DNA of 54,237 bases from Sinosporangium album (lineage in GTDB: Bacteria; Actinomycetota; Actinomycetes; Streptosporangiales; Streptosporangiaceae). Positions 25,319-34,179 of the stretch are shown here, piece by piece. Each line of letters starts with the position of its first letter. The first letter of the stretch is position 1. The DNA is taken from contig NZ_FNCN01000040.1 in the NCBI RefSeq assembly GCF_900100605.1, positions 1 through 54,237 of the forward strand, written 5' to 3'. The position numbers and the translations under genes were made by a program. Below the pieces are notes generated by a model. That model had not been told where the DNA came from and made no database searches. It was given only the letters and a program-made list of their open reading frames with translations.

Positions 25319-26008
25319 GTGAGCGCTGATTGGGCCGCGCTGGACGACAGGGCATGGCAGCTCTACAGCGGCATGCACCGGATGCTGCTCCGCCTGGCGG
25401 GCCGACTGCCGGACGAGCTGATCACCCGGACCCGCGCCATGCTGGCCGGGGGTGACCTGGCCTACCTGCCCGACACCGTGGCGATCGCCGCGGTGGAGCG
25501 CGGGGTGCCGCTGACGGCCCAGGAGGTCGGGCTCTTGCGCGAGGTGTTCGCGGCGCTCGGCTTTGAGGGCGAGCCGACGGCTTCAGACGAGATCACGCTG
25601 ACGACCGCCACCCCCGTGACCGGCCACACCTTCTCCCCCGACGTGGTGCGCCCTCCGCGCGTGCCGGCCAGGCTCGACCTGACGGGGGGCGTCCCCGACG
25701 AGCTCGCCGACCTGGAGGACGACCTGCTCGACCTCGTCGACCACCTTGTGGTGGATGCGCTGAGCGGGCACGCGGGCGTCGCGGTGGTACGGCGGGCCTG
25801 GCGCGACGGGCCCGGCGGCGCGCGTCGGGTCTACCTCGTGGAAGTGGATCCGGGCGTGCCCGCCTGGGAGCCGACGCTGGAGGCCCAGACCGAGGCGTCG
25901 CAGACGGGTGAGAGCGATCCGCAGGTGGAGGTCTACTGGACGGGCGACGACCTGCCCCCTTACCATCGGGCCGCGTTGGAGGCCGCGGTCCTCTTGTGGC
26001 GGCGCTGA
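25319..26008 (+). CDS. Candidate immunity protein for the ART toxin, unknown family
   Basis: 229 residues from a GTG one base after the toxin stop, so the two are tightly coupled. No signal peptide or membrane helix is evident; it is predicted cytosolic and acidic (LADLEDDLLDLVDHLVVDAL). The N-terminal half is helical (LYSGMHRMLLRLAGRLPDEL), and the C-terminal half is mixed alpha/beta (AVVRRAWRDGPGGARRVYLV, DPQVEVYWTGDDLPPYH). I do not recognise the family. Position directly after an ART toxin in the same operon is the standard place for an immunity protein; a dedicated chaperone is the alternative. Confidence 0.65.
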   Translation: MSADWAALDDRAWQLYSGMHRMLLRLAGRLPDELITRTRAMLAGGDLAYLPDTVAIAAVERGVPLTAQEVGLLREVFAALGFEGEPTASDEITLTTATPVTGHTFSPDVVRPPRVPARLDLTGGVPDELADLEDDLLDLVDHLVVDALSGHAGVAVVRRAWRDGPGGARRVYLVEVDPGVPAWEPTLEAQTEASQTGESDPQVEVYWTGDDLPPYHRAALEAAVLLWRR

Positions 26009-26101
26009 GGAGCCTCTGCGGGAGAACGGCTTCTGATCATCGTTCTTCGCCGGCCACCTATTCTTCCCAGCGCCACCACAGTAAGCTATACGTCTGGATT
26101 G

Positions 26102-26120
26102 AGGTATCCGTACCTTTTTT
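26102..26120 (+). terminator. Small Rho-independent-like terminator after the toxin operon
   Basis: AGGTA-TCCG-TACCT followed by a T-run makes a 5-bp stem with a tetraloop, 94 bases downstream of the putative immunity gene. The short stem makes it weak, but the T-run is unusual in this GC-rich sequence and the position is right. Confidence 0.4.
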
Positions 26121-26605
26121 GGGAGATTGAACCTTGATGGTCATGATTCCGCGGGGATGCGAGGAGAAATCGCGGGACCGGTGACGACCAGGCGCCATCG
26201 GTCACGGCCAAAGACGTGCGCGTCGCATTGGGCGCATTTACGGCAATCGACCATTTTAGTCTTTTCCCCGGCGCGGTCGACCAAGTTGGAAGATGTCATC
26301 GACCTTTTCCAGGCCGGGGAGCCCGTCGATGTCGTGACCCCACCCGGCTGAACCCTCACTTCCTCGCCGGCTGTCTACGCGCCTTGGGCAAAGGCGGGAT
26401 CGCGTCGGACGGGTCCTCTGCCGCTCGCCTCGGGGCCGCCCCTGCAGGCCCGGATGCTGCCGCGGCCGTTCTACGACCGGGTCGACGCGACCACTGCCTC
26501 CGCTCTGGTCGGTGTCTGCCCGGGCTGGTGAGCTCAGACGCTGAACGCGCCCGCCGGACACCTTCCGGCCCACCAACCCGGCCACCGCCCTTGCCTACGG
26601 CGACC
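26121..26605. other. Intergenic stretch with no supported gene
   Basis: Between the toxin operon terminator and the 3' end of the permease gene. The plus strand carries short open frames, one with MLPRPFYDR (reminiscent of the start of 3-methyladenine glycosylases) and one ending in FRPTNPATALAYGDLTLY, but neither extends into a recognisable domain. Treated as decayed or non-coding sequence. Confidence 0.35.
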
Positions 26606-27931
26606 TCACGCTGTACTGATGGTGCGCCTCCCGACAAGAGATGTGACGCCGAGGGTGACACCGATCCCGACGACGATGGTGACCAAGTACGGCAGGGGTG
26701 CCGCTGCCTGTAGGGGATCGCCGGTTTTGACGATGGCGAAGGGCAGGACGGTGACGAACGCCCCCACACTTCCGGCGATGACGCTGATGGCGGTGGCTGT
26801 ACCGACCTCGTGTACGAGCATTCGCTGTGTTTGGGCACTGGTCGAGCCGACGAGGGACATGACCGCGAACTCCGCGCGGCGTTGGGTGATGGAGGTGATG
26901 AGGTTGTTGGTGAGGGCGATGGCCATGAATGCCGCGATCAGGGCGACGACGAGGTAGTTGATCGAGGCGAGGACCTGAGCTTGGCTGTTCGCCGCGCCCA
27001 CGCTGTTCTCGATGCCCTGCATGCTGAGCGTGCCTGCGGCGACGCTGATGAAGAGGGTCAGGAAGGTCACGATCGGTCGCACCCGGTCCGGGGCCGCGGA
27101 GAGGTTGATCGCGGCCATGTAAGAGGGGGCGGTGGTGCGTGCTGGGCGGAAGGCACTGAGCGTGGTGTTGGCCATTGCCATGAGCTCAGGTGCGAGGATG
27201 CACAGGCCGACGGCGACGAGCACGACGCCGGGCCCGGTCATCGCGGTGGTGAGCACGTCGTCAGGCGCCATGCCGAGTACTGCGGTCGATGAGGCCAGGC
27301 CGGCGACGATCATGATCGCCGCTGCGATTCGGCGTCGCCGCCCCGGATGCCGTCCCATACGACGGCGTGGGGGCGGAGACGCATCGGCTACGGGGCTGCG
27401 GTGAGCGAGGGAGCGACTCCCTGTCCACGCGGCGAGCACGCTCGCTGCCAGCACGATGAGCACGCCGAGGACCGGGAGGAGCACCCCCGGCGCGAAGGCC
27501 GAGGCCGCGTCGGTGAGCCCGGCGGAATGGATGCTCCGTGTGACGATCCAGCCGACGAGGTAGCCGATGGCCAGGCCCGGGAGCGCCATGATGGCCGTGA
27601 TGGCAGCCGTCTCGATGACGAGCATCTGCTGTACCTGCCGAGGGGTCGCGCCGATGAGGCGGATGCCCGCGATCTCCCCGGCGCGACCGGTGAGAGCGAC
27701 GCTGATCGTCGAGACCATGGCGAACAGGACGATCGCGACCGTCCAGCCACCCACGATGAGCGGGAATCGCACCAGGAACTCACGGTCGGCGGCGACCGTA
27801 CTCTCGGCCAGCCCGGTGCCGAGCAGGCTCATCATGCCTGTCACCAGGATGGTGCCGACGAGCGCGACCAGGCCGGTGGCGATCGCGGAGCCGCGGTGGT
27901 GCGCGAAAGAGCGTATGGCGATCTTGATCAT
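26606..27931 (-). CDS. FtsX/MacB-type ABC transporter permease
   Basis: 441 residues. The N-terminal helix (GSAIATGLVALVGTILVTGM) is followed by a short extracytoplasmic loop, then two FtsX cores (LFAMVSTISVALTGRAGEIA ... ETAAITAIMALPGLAIGYLV, and VALIAAFMAIALTNNLITSI ... EVGTATAISVIAGSVGAFVT). It contains the R.aEfA.msLvG motif of DUF214 permeases. It would form the membrane part of an exporter for peptides, lipids or antibiotics. Its ATG overlaps the ATPase stop by four bases. The divergent TetR gene probably represses both. Confidence 0.92.
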   Translation of the reverse strand: MIKIAIRSFAHHRGSAIATGLVALVGTILVTGMMSLLGTGLAESTVAADREFLVRFPLIVGGWTVAIVLFAMVSTISVALTGRAGEIAGIRLIGATPRQVQQMLVIETAAITAIMALPGLAIGYLVGWIVTRSIHSAGLTDAASAFAPGVLLPVLGVLIVLAASVLAAWTGSRSLAHRSPVADASPPPRRRMGRHPGRRRRIAAAIMIVAGLASSTAVLGMAPDDVLTTAMTGPGVVLVAVGLCILAPELMAMANTTLSAFRPARTTAPSYMAAINLSAAPDRVRPIVTFLTLFISVAAGTLSMQGIENSVGAANSQAQVLASINYLVVALIAAFMAIALTNNLITSITQRRAEFAVMSLVGSTSAQTQRMLVHEVGTATAISVIAGSVGAFVTVLPFAIVKTGDPLQAAAPLPYLVTIVVGIGVTLGVTSLVGRRTISTA

Positions 27932-28716
27932 TGGTTCGCCGCCGTGTCCTGGGCAGCCTGTTCCGCCGATTCGACGAGGACGGCCATTCTGTTGGCGACC
28001 TGCTGCGCGGTGGGACGCGGGAGATGATCGACGATCCGGCCGTCGGCGATGAAGAGAACGGCGTCGGAATAGGAGGCGGCGACCGGGTCGTGTGTGACCA
28101 TGATGGTCGTTTGACCGTGGTCCGCGAGATCCCGCATCAACCGCAGGACCTCCCTGGCGCTGCGGATGTCGAGGGCGCCTGTGGGTTCGTCGGCGAAGAC
28201 GATGTCGGGGTCAGTGATCAACGCTCGCGCGACAGCGACGCGTTGCTTCTGGCCGCCTGACAACTGATCGGGACGGCGACTGCTCAGGTTGCCGAGCCCG
28301 ACGCGAGTGAGGAGTTCGGTTGTGCGCGCCGGTTCGGCCTTCCGACCGTCCAGGCGCAGGGGAAGCTCGACGTTGTCGGTGGTCGACAGCGCGGGCAGGA
28401 GGTTGAACGACTGGAAGACGAATCCGACGCGGCGTCGGCGCAACCGCGCGAGCTGTGTTTGATCGAGTCCCCGAAGGTCCTGTCCGTCGAGCTCGACGGA
28501 GCCTGACGTCGGATTCTGCAGCCCGGCGGCGCAGTGCAGGAGGGTGGTCTTGCCGGAGCCCGATGGTCCCATGATGGCCAAGAAGGATGACCGGGCGACA
28601 TCGAGGTCGACGCCGCGCAGGGCATGGACGGGTCCGGTCTCTCCTGGGTATTCGCAGCGGAGAGCACGGATGCGCAGCACGGGCGGCGCGAGCGCGGCAG
28701 TGGTGGGCAGATTCAT
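27928..28716 (-). CDS. ABC transporter ATPase (MacB/LolD type)
   Basis: 262 residues. Walker A GPSGSGKT is at residues 50-57; the Q-loop lies in FVFQSFNLLPALST; the signature is LSGGQKQRVAVARAL; Walker B plus the following residues read DIVFADEPTGALD; the switch His lies in TIMVTHDP. Subfamily features (FQxFNLLP, ADEPTGALD) place it with FtsX-type partners. The start has GAGGTGCC upstream. It is first in a two-gene operon with the permease and divergent from a TetR gene across a 69-base gap that holds a near-perfect operator-like palindrome. Confidence 0.95.
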   Translation of the reverse strand: MNLPTTAALAPPVLRIRALRCEYPGETGPVHALRGVDLDVARSSFLAIMGPSGSGKTTLLHCAAGLQNPTSGSVELDGQDLRGLDQTQLARLRRRRVGFVFQSFNLLPALSTTDNVELPLRLDGRKAEPARTTELLTRVGLGNLSSRRPDQLSGGQKQRVAVARALITDPDIVFADEPTGALDIRSAREVLRLMRDLADHGQTTIMVTHDPVAASYSDAVLFIADGRIVDHLPRPTAQQVANRMAVLVESAEQAAQDTAANQ

Positions 28717-28740
28717 GGCACCTCTATCGAATGATCCATT

Positions 28741-28767
28741 TAAACAATCGTTTCATACGAATGTTTA
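28741..28767. promoter_or_regulatory. TetR operator candidate between ABC exporter and TetR gene
   Basis: TAAACAATCG (28741-28750) and CGAATGTTTA (28758-28767) are inverted with one mismatch in ten around a seven-base centre. It occupies most of the short divergent promoter region and is AT-rich, as expected for overlapping promoters. Binding by the adjacent TetR protein is inferred. Confidence 0.65.
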
Positions 28768-28785
28768 TACGATACGGTAGAGCAT

Positions 28786-29370
28786 ATGAGTGCCAAGGAC
28801 AAGCTTTTGACAGCAGCACGCGACTGCCTGCTGACCAAGGGGTACGCGCACACGACCGTGCGAGACCTGGTCGCGGCGTCGGGGGCGAACCAGGCGTCGA
28901 TCAACTACCACTTCAGGTCCAAGGAGCATCTGCTCGCCCGAGCCCTGCGCGGTCTCAACAAGGAGTGGGGTGAGCTGCTGTTCGCGGTGCTCGAGGAACC
29001 TGGCGACGTCGTCGACGGGACCCGGCCCGGTCCCGGCGATCAGGAAACTCTGTGGGGTCGGATCATCGACTCGATTCAGGCCAACCGATCGCTATGGTTC
29101 GTCAACTTCGAATCTGTCGCGTCCGCACGGCAGGACGACGAGATCCGGGAGATGATCGCCGGCGGCCAGGAGCTTGCCAGGGCCGAGCTGGCGCGGGCGT
29201 TCGCCGGCCTCGGCCCTGACAGCGATCCAGACGAGGTCCGCGCGACCGGATCACACTACCTCGCCCTGATCGTCGGACTTGCCGCGCAATGGCTCACCGA
29301 CCCTGAACACGCGCCGACGGCAGAGCAGTTCGCCGCCGCCAGCTTCGGCTCCGGTCAGCGCCGCCAATAG
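28786..29370 (+). CDS. TetR/AcrR-family transcriptional regulator
   Basis: 194 residues. The N-terminal HTH is canonical (KLLTAARDCLLTKGYAHTTV, RDLVAASGANQASINYHFRS, KEHLLARAL). The C-terminal domain (about 70-190) is the helical ligand-binding bundle, with IIDSIQANRSLWFVNFESVA matching TetR_C-type domains. Divergent from the FtsX-type exporter genes, it very likely represses them until the exporter's substrate, probably an antimicrobial, binds. A strong hairpin terminator lies at 29561-29600. Confidence 0.93.
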   Translation: MSAKDKLLTAARDCLLTKGYAHTTVRDLVAASGANQASINYHFRSKEHLLARALRGLNKEWGELLFAVLEEPGDVVDGTRPGPGDQETLWGRIIDSIQANRSLWFVNFESVASARQDDEIREMIAGGQELARAELARAFAGLGPDSDPDEVRATGSHYLALIVGLAAQWLTDPEHAPTAEQFAAASFGSGQRRQ

Positions 29371-29560
29371 CGGGATTGCTGTTGAGGCGAAAGTCGTTGG
29401 CACTGAGAACGATCACGAGCTGCTGCGAAACTTCTGCCTGACGAGCAGAGGGTGGCCCGGGGCATGTAGGCCTTCGGGAGGATTTGACCGGATTGTTGGC
29501 GCACGAGGAGCCTAGCCGCAGTCGTGTCGTCGCGGCCCAGGCAACTCATCCGACCCGCAG

Positions 29561-29600
29561 AGCCGGTCCCGCCGGGACGTCGCCCGGCGGGACCGGCTTT
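29561..29600. terminator. Strong bidirectional hairpin between convergent TetR and GNAT genes
   Basis: AGCCGGTCCCGCCGGG pairs exactly with CCCGGCGGGACCGGCT (16-bp arms) around ACGTCG, followed by TTT. It sits between convergent genes, so it can end both transcripts. Just beyond it are two copies of GCCGTACGGC (29611-29640). Confidence 0.8.
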
Positions 29601-29646
29601 CGATGGGGCCGTGCCGTACGGCGGGGCTGCGCCGTACGGCGGGGGC

Positions 29647-30162
29647 TCAGACTCCGAACGCGGCCGGGTAGCGGATGGTGCCGGCCGGGACGGGCAGGGC
29701 GGGGTCGAAGACGAGCGCCATCATGTATTCGTCATCGACGTCGAAGGGCGGCCGGATGGCGCGGCCGGAGGCCGGGGTGAAGCCGAAACGCGGGTAGTAC
29801 TCGGCGTGGCCGAGGACGAGCACGAGGTTTTCACCCTGCTCGCGGGCAGCACGCAGGGCGGCGCGAATGACGGCCGATCCGGCGCCGCTGCGCTGGTGGT
29901 CGGGCCTGACCGCGCACGGGCCGAGAGCGAGTGCCGGGGCGCCGTCGACGTGGCAGCGGGTGAGCAGCGCGAACCCGGCGAGGCCGCCGTCGGGCGCCGC
30001 GGCGACCCAGGACAGGCCGGGGATCCACGCCGTGGCGTCTGCCCGCAGGGCTTCGACCAGGTCGGCCTCCAGCGGTGTGGGGAAGGCCGACAGGTTGACC
30101 TCGCGGATCTCGGCGATGTCGGCGGCGGTCTCGGGGCGGGTGATCCACGAGGTGGTGGTCAT
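29647..30162 (-). CDS. GNAT-family N-acetyltransferase
   Basis: 171 residues from the ATG of MTTTSWITRPETAADIAEIR; the frame extends 50 residues further upstream with a TTG start, but that part is low-complexity. GNAT motif A is present (LGPCAVRPDHQRSGAGSAVI, containing the Q/RxxGxG/A acetyl-CoA loop), then RAALRAAREQGENLVLVLGH and YYPRFGFTPA, typical of the YhbS-like small-molecule acetyltransferases. It acetylates an unknown amine in the cytosol. Neither candidate start has a strong ribosome-binding site. Convergent with the TetR gene. Confidence 0.87.
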   Translation of the reverse strand: MTTTSWITRPETAADIAEIREVNLSAFPTPLEADLVEALRADATAWIPGLSWVAAAPDGGLAGFALLTRCHVDGAPALALGPCAVRPDHQRSGAGSAVIRAALRAAREQGENLVLVLGHAEYYPRFGFTPASGRAIRPPFDVDDEYMMALVFDPALPVPAGTIRYPAAFGV

Positions 30163-30915
30163 GGCGGGGTGTGCGGCGGCCGGGTCGGCGGCGCGGGCTC
30201 GTTCCGCCGGCGGGTGAACCGGCGAGCCGGAGGACAGGTCTGCGTGGGGTGCTTCGGTCCGTGCGTCATGAGACGGATCTACATTGGATGGATCAATGTT
30301 GATGTGTGGCAACGTGAGGCCTTTGTGGGAAGGAGCCCCGAGGAGACGCAGATGCCTCCCTCCACATCGGCTGGACGGCCGACGGAGAGGTGAGGGAGTG
30401 GGTCAGACCGGGGCCCGGGACGTGAGAATGGTCCGGGCGCTGCGCGCAGCAGCGGTCTTCACCGCGGCCATCAACCTCACCTCCCCGCTCATCCGAATAT
30501 CCAGCACCAATCGCTCGGCAGCTTAGCAGACGCCGCGCTTGCGCCACTTCAGACGTCCGCGGCCCGGGTGGGGGTTGAGACACGGATGCCGGCCTCGGGG
30601 ATGGCCTCAGGATCGGTGTGCCCAAGGGATGCCTTCGAGGAGGCGCTCAAGCGGGACTTCGCCACGCCTCCGCCACGCCTCCGCCCCGCCTCCGCCATGC
30701 CGGGTCTGCCCGCCGCGGGCCATCACCACCCGGAGCCGGTCGACGACGTCGTCGGGGAACGGACACACTATTGCCTTGCGCACAAGTAAATCTCTGGCCA
30801 TTAACTTTGGCGCTTCGGAAGAGGTGCGATGGCGCGACGGACCCGCAGGACGCCTCGACGGCCTCCCCAAGACGCCGCCACGAGACGTCGAAGGTTTCAG
30901 CAGAGAGAAGGGCCC
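30163..30915. other. Intergenic stretch with no supported gene
   Basis: Between divergent GNAT and OhrR-type genes. Several open frames exist but none resembles a known family. One plus-strand frame around 30570-30790 reads RDAFEEALKRDFATPPPRLR and ends in HYCLAHK; it has repeats of CCACGCCTCCG and no convincing start. The promoter of the MarR gene must lie near the right end. Confidence 0.35.
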
Positions 30916-31407
30916 ATGCCAACAACTCGCGCCGTCGCAGTCGACGCGCAGCACGAGGAGTTCCGGAGCATGGACGAGTTCATGTGCTTCGTCCTGTACT
31001 CCGCGCAGCGGGCGATGACGTCCGCCTACCGGCCGCTGCTCGACAAGATCGGTTTGACCTACCCGCAATACCTGGTGCTGGTCGCGCTGTACGAGAACGG
31101 CCCGTCCTTGGTCAAGACCCTGGGCGCCAAGCTCCATCTCGACTACGGAACACTGACCCCGCTGCTGAAGCGCCTGGAGGCGAACGGGCTGGTCGCACGC
31201 CGCCGCCGCGCCGACGACGAGCGACTGGTCGAGGTGTCGCTCACCGAGGAGGGCGTGGCTCTGCGCCGACGTGCCAACGACATGGTCCCCTCCCTGGACG
31301 CCGCGATGGGGCTGACCGACGAGGAGATAGAGCAGTCCAAGGCGCTGCTGCGGCGACTCACCGTCAACATCACCACGCGGACGGACGAGCCCCCCGGTCG
31401 TGTGTGA
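30916..31407 (+). CDS. OhrR-type MarR-family redox regulator
   Basis: 163 residues starting MPTTRAVAVDAQHEEFRSMD after GAGAGAAGGGCCC. The OhrR hallmark is present: the redox cysteine at C24 in EFMCFVLYSAQRAMTSAYRP, then LGLTYPQ-like IGLTYPQYLVLVALYENGP. The winged HTH (VKTLGAKLHLDYGTLTPLLK, RLEANGLVARRRRADDERLV) follows. OhrR proteins repress an organic-hydroperoxide reductase until the cysteine is oxidised. No ohr gene is adjacent, so the target lies elsewhere or is a different gene; a divergent partner is not visible. It is convergent with the flavoprotein gene. Confidence 0.88.
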   Translation: MPTTRAVAVDAQHEEFRSMDEFMCFVLYSAQRAMTSAYRPLLDKIGLTYPQYLVLVALYENGPSLVKTLGAKLHLDYGTLTPLLKRLEANGLVARRRRADDERLVEVSLTEEGVALRRRANDMVPSLDAAMGLTDEEIEQSKALLRRLTVNITTRTDEPPGRV

Positions 31408-31521
31408 TCCTCCTTGGGCCGCATCACTTCCATGTGTTCCCTCGCGACACGGCTGTTCCCTCGTGAACACGGCGCCGTCCACACCGACCCGCTCGAACGG
31501 CTCCCCCCGCCCCACTGACGA

Positions 31522-34179
31522 TCAGGCGGTGAGCGCCTTGCGCGCGTAGGCTCGGACGTCGGCGTCGGAATCCGCGAGGGCGGCTCGCAGCGCGGGTGCC
31601 ACGTCCGTGGCGGTCGCCCAGGGGGTGAGGGCGAGCACGGCGGCCTTGCGCACGTCGATGTCAGGGTCCGCCAGGGCCGCGACGAGGGGCTGCTTCGCGC
31701 AGGCGGGGTCCGCCGCCGCCAGGCAGCGCACGGCGCCCACCCGGACCTGCCAGTCGGGGTCCCGCATCGCGCGTACGGCCTCTGCCGTGAGCGGCGTGCC
31801 CACCGCTCCGGACGACTCCAGCGCCGCCGCCCTGACCAGCGGGTCGGCGTCCCCGGCGAGCACCGGCAGCACCTCCGACGGCTTGCCGATGAGACCGAGT
31901 CCCTTGGCGGCCCATACACGTACCGTTCTGGAGGAGTCGGCTGCGGCGGTGGCCACCGGGTCGGCCTCATCGAGCGAGACCAGGCCGCGGATCGCCGCGA
32001 TTCGCACTCGGTGGTCGGCGTCGGCCAGCGCCGTCTGGAAGGTCTCGGTACGGCCGAGCCGCAGCGCACGCAGCACATCCAGGACGGCGCCCCTGACCAC
32101 CGGGTCCCCGCCGGTGACGCGTGCTGCCAGGGCTTCGCCGAAGTCGGCGGTCGCGGGCAACACCTCGACGAGTTCGAGAAGGCCGTCGGCGGCGGCGTGC
32201 CGTACGGTGCCGCGCTGGTCGGTGAGGGCGGCGACCAGCGCCGTGCCCGCGCCGTCCGGCACCGTCTCGGTGAGCGTGGCGATGGCGGCCCTGCGCACCT
32301 TCGGGTCGGGGTCGGCCAGGTAGGGCGCGAGGTCGTGCACGCTCGGCTGCTCCTCGGCCAGGCGGTGGAGTTCCAGGATGCGTGGTGAGCGGCCGACCGC
32401 GACGCGGTCTGAGCGTTCGCCGCCCGCCTTGCGCACCGCCGTGGCCGTTTGGGCTCCGAGGGACACGGGCTCGGCCGCGACGGGCGCAAACTCCTCAACG
32501 GGCACGAGGTACGGTTCCACCGGCCGCTTGAGGAACTCCATCGCGCCGTCGCCGCGCTTGCGCAGGTTGAGGTGGAACAGCCAGGTGTCGTCGTCGCGCT
32601 GCGGCTGGTCGGCGCGCTCGTGGTAGAGGCCCCACCGGCTCTCAGTACGGGTGAGCGAGGCCCTGGCCGCCATCTCGGCGCAGTCGCGGATGAAGTCCAC
32701 CTCGGCGCACCGCATGAGCTCGTGCGGCGTCCGCGCCCCCATGGAGTCGATCTCCTCCCGCATGCGTTCGAACGACTCCAGCGCGATCTCCAGCTTGGCG
32801 GCCGTCTTGGGCGGGGCCACGTAGTCGTTGACGAAGCGGCGCAGCTTGTATTCGACCTGCTGTTGTGGCGGCCCGTCCGGGTTGCGCAGGGGCCGGTAGG
32901 CCAACGCGTGGGCGGCTTCGATCTGGTCCTGGGGAAGCGGTTTTCCGGGCTGGTGGTGCGCTGCGGCGTGGGCTCCGGCCAGGTCGCCGAAGACGAAGGC
33001 GCCGATCATGTAGTTGTGCGGCACGCAGGCCAGGTCTCCGGCCGCGTACAGGCCGGGCACAGTGGTCGCGCCGTGCTCGTCCACCCACACGCCGGACGCC
33101 GAGTGGCCGCCGCACAGGCCGATCTCCGAGATGTGCATCTCCACGTCGTGGGTGCGGTAGTCGTGGCCGCGCCCGGCGTGGAAGGTGCCACGCGTGGGGC
33201 GTTCGGTCGTGTGCAGGATGTTCTCGATCGCGGTGACGGTCTCGTCGGGAAGGTGGGAGAGCTTGAGGTAGATGGGGCCGCGGGCGGAGGCGATCTCGGC
33301 GGAGACCTCGGCCATCATCTGGCCCGACCAGTAGTCGGAGTCGACGAACCGCTTCCCCTGGTTGTTGACCTGGTAGCCGCCGAACGGGTTGGCCACATAC
33401 GCGCAGGCCGGGCCGTTGTAATCCTTGATCAACGGGTTGATCTGGAAACATTCGATGCCGCTGAGCTCGGCCCCGGCGTGGTAGGCCATCGCGTAGCCGT
33501 CGCCGGCGTTGGTGGGGTTCTCGTAGGTGCCGTAGAGATAGCCGCTGGCGGGCAGGCCGAGCCGGCCGCAGGCGCCGGTGGCGAGGATCACGGCTCCGGC
33601 GCTCACGACGGCGAACCGGCCCGACCGGGTGTCGAATCCCGCCACGCCGACGGCGCGGCCCTGCGAGGTGAGGACCCTGACCGGCATGACGCGGTTCTCG
33701 ATGCGGACCTTCTCCCTGATGTCGCGTCGGCGCAGGACCCGGTAGAGGACCTTCTTCACGTCTTTGCCCTCGGGCATGGGGAGCACATAACTGCCCGAAC
33801 GGTGGACCCGCCGAACGGCGTACTCTCCGTGCTCGTCCTTCTCGAACTTCACCCCGTACCGCTCCAGCCGGCGCACCATGTCATAGCCCCTGGTCGCGGT
33901 CTGGTAGATCGTCTTCTGGTTGACGACGCCGTCGTTGGCCCTGGTGATCTCAGCGACGTAGTCCTCGGGCGTGGCCTTGCCGGGGATGACGGCGTTGTTG
34001 ACGCCGTCCATGCCCATGGCCAGCGCGCCGCTGTGCCGTACGTGGGCCTTCTCCAACAGCAGCACCCGCGCGCCGTGCTCCGCCGCGGTGATCGCGGCCA
34101 TCGTGCCCGCGGTGCCGCCGCCGACGACGAGCACCTCGCACTCCAGGTGCAGGGCGTCCTCGATCGAGGGGATCTCCAT
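31522..34179 (-). CDS. AprA/FrdA-like FAD oxidoreductase fused to C-terminal HEAT repeats
   Basis: 885 residues. The FAD-binding Rossmann motif is VLVVGGGTAGTMAAI (glycines 20-25), followed by a fumarate-reductase/adenylylsulfate-reductase-type body: RHSGALAMGMDGVNN, ILATGACGRLGLPASGYLYG, CFQINPLIKDYNGP, GLCGGHSASGVWVDEHGATT and VPGLYAAGDLACVPHNYMIG. The capping and helical domains end near residue 600. Residues 614-885 are about eight HEAT repeats (LADPDPKVRRAAIATLTE, ADPDIDVRKAAVLALT), an unusual addition that may bind a partner. It is the last gene of the six-gene operon; its ATG directly abuts the ATPase stop. The ferredoxin of the operon is its likely electron partner, as AprB serves AprA. 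The substrate is unknown. Confidence 0.85.
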   Translation of the reverse strand: MEIPSIEDALHLECEVLVVGGGTAGTMAAITAAEHGARVLLLEKAHVRHSGALAMGMDGVNNAVIPGKATPEDYVAEITRANDGVVNQKTIYQTATRGYDMVRRLERYGVKFEKDEHGEYAVRRVHRSGSYVLPMPEGKDVKKVLYRVLRRRDIREKVRIENRVMPVRVLTSQGRAVGVAGFDTRSGRFAVVSAGAVILATGACGRLGLPASGYLYGTYENPTNAGDGYAMAYHAGAELSGIECFQINPLIKDYNGPACAYVANPFGGYQVNNQGKRFVDSDYWSGQMMAEVSAEIASARGPIYLKLSHLPDETVTAIENILHTTERPTRGTFHAGRGHDYRTHDVEMHISEIGLCGGHSASGVWVDEHGATTVPGLYAAGDLACVPHNYMIGAFVFGDLAGAHAAAHHQPGKPLPQDQIEAAHALAYRPLRNPDGPPQQQVEYKLRRFVNDYVAPPKTAAKLEIALESFERMREEIDSMGARTPHELMRCAEVDFIRDCAEMAARASLTRTESRWGLYHERADQPQRDDDTWLFHLNLRKRGDGAMEFLKRPVEPYLVPVEEFAPVAAEPVSLGAQTATAVRKAGGERSDRVAVGRSPRILELHRLAEEQPSVHDLAPYLADPDPKVRRAAIATLTETVPDGAGTALVAALTDQRGTVRHAAADGLLELVEVLPATADFGEALAARVTGGDPVVRGAVLDVLRALRLGRTETFQTALADADHRVRIAAIRGLVSLDEADPVATAAADSSRTVRVWAAKGLGLIGKPSEVLPVLAGDADPLVRAAALESSGAVGTPLTAEAVRAMRDPDWQVRVGAVRCLAAADPACAKQPLVAALADPDIDVRKAAVLALTPWATATDVAPALRAALADSDADVRAYARKALTA

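Noticed and set aside
26440-26605. MLPRPFYDR, suggesting a 3-methyladenine DNA glycosylase start
   Set aside because: Only about ten residues look similar and the frame stops soon after; too little to call a remnant.
29609-29641. Two copies of GCCGTACGGC considered as an operator
   Set aside because: They lie between the ends of convergent genes, right after a strong terminator, and far from any promoter.
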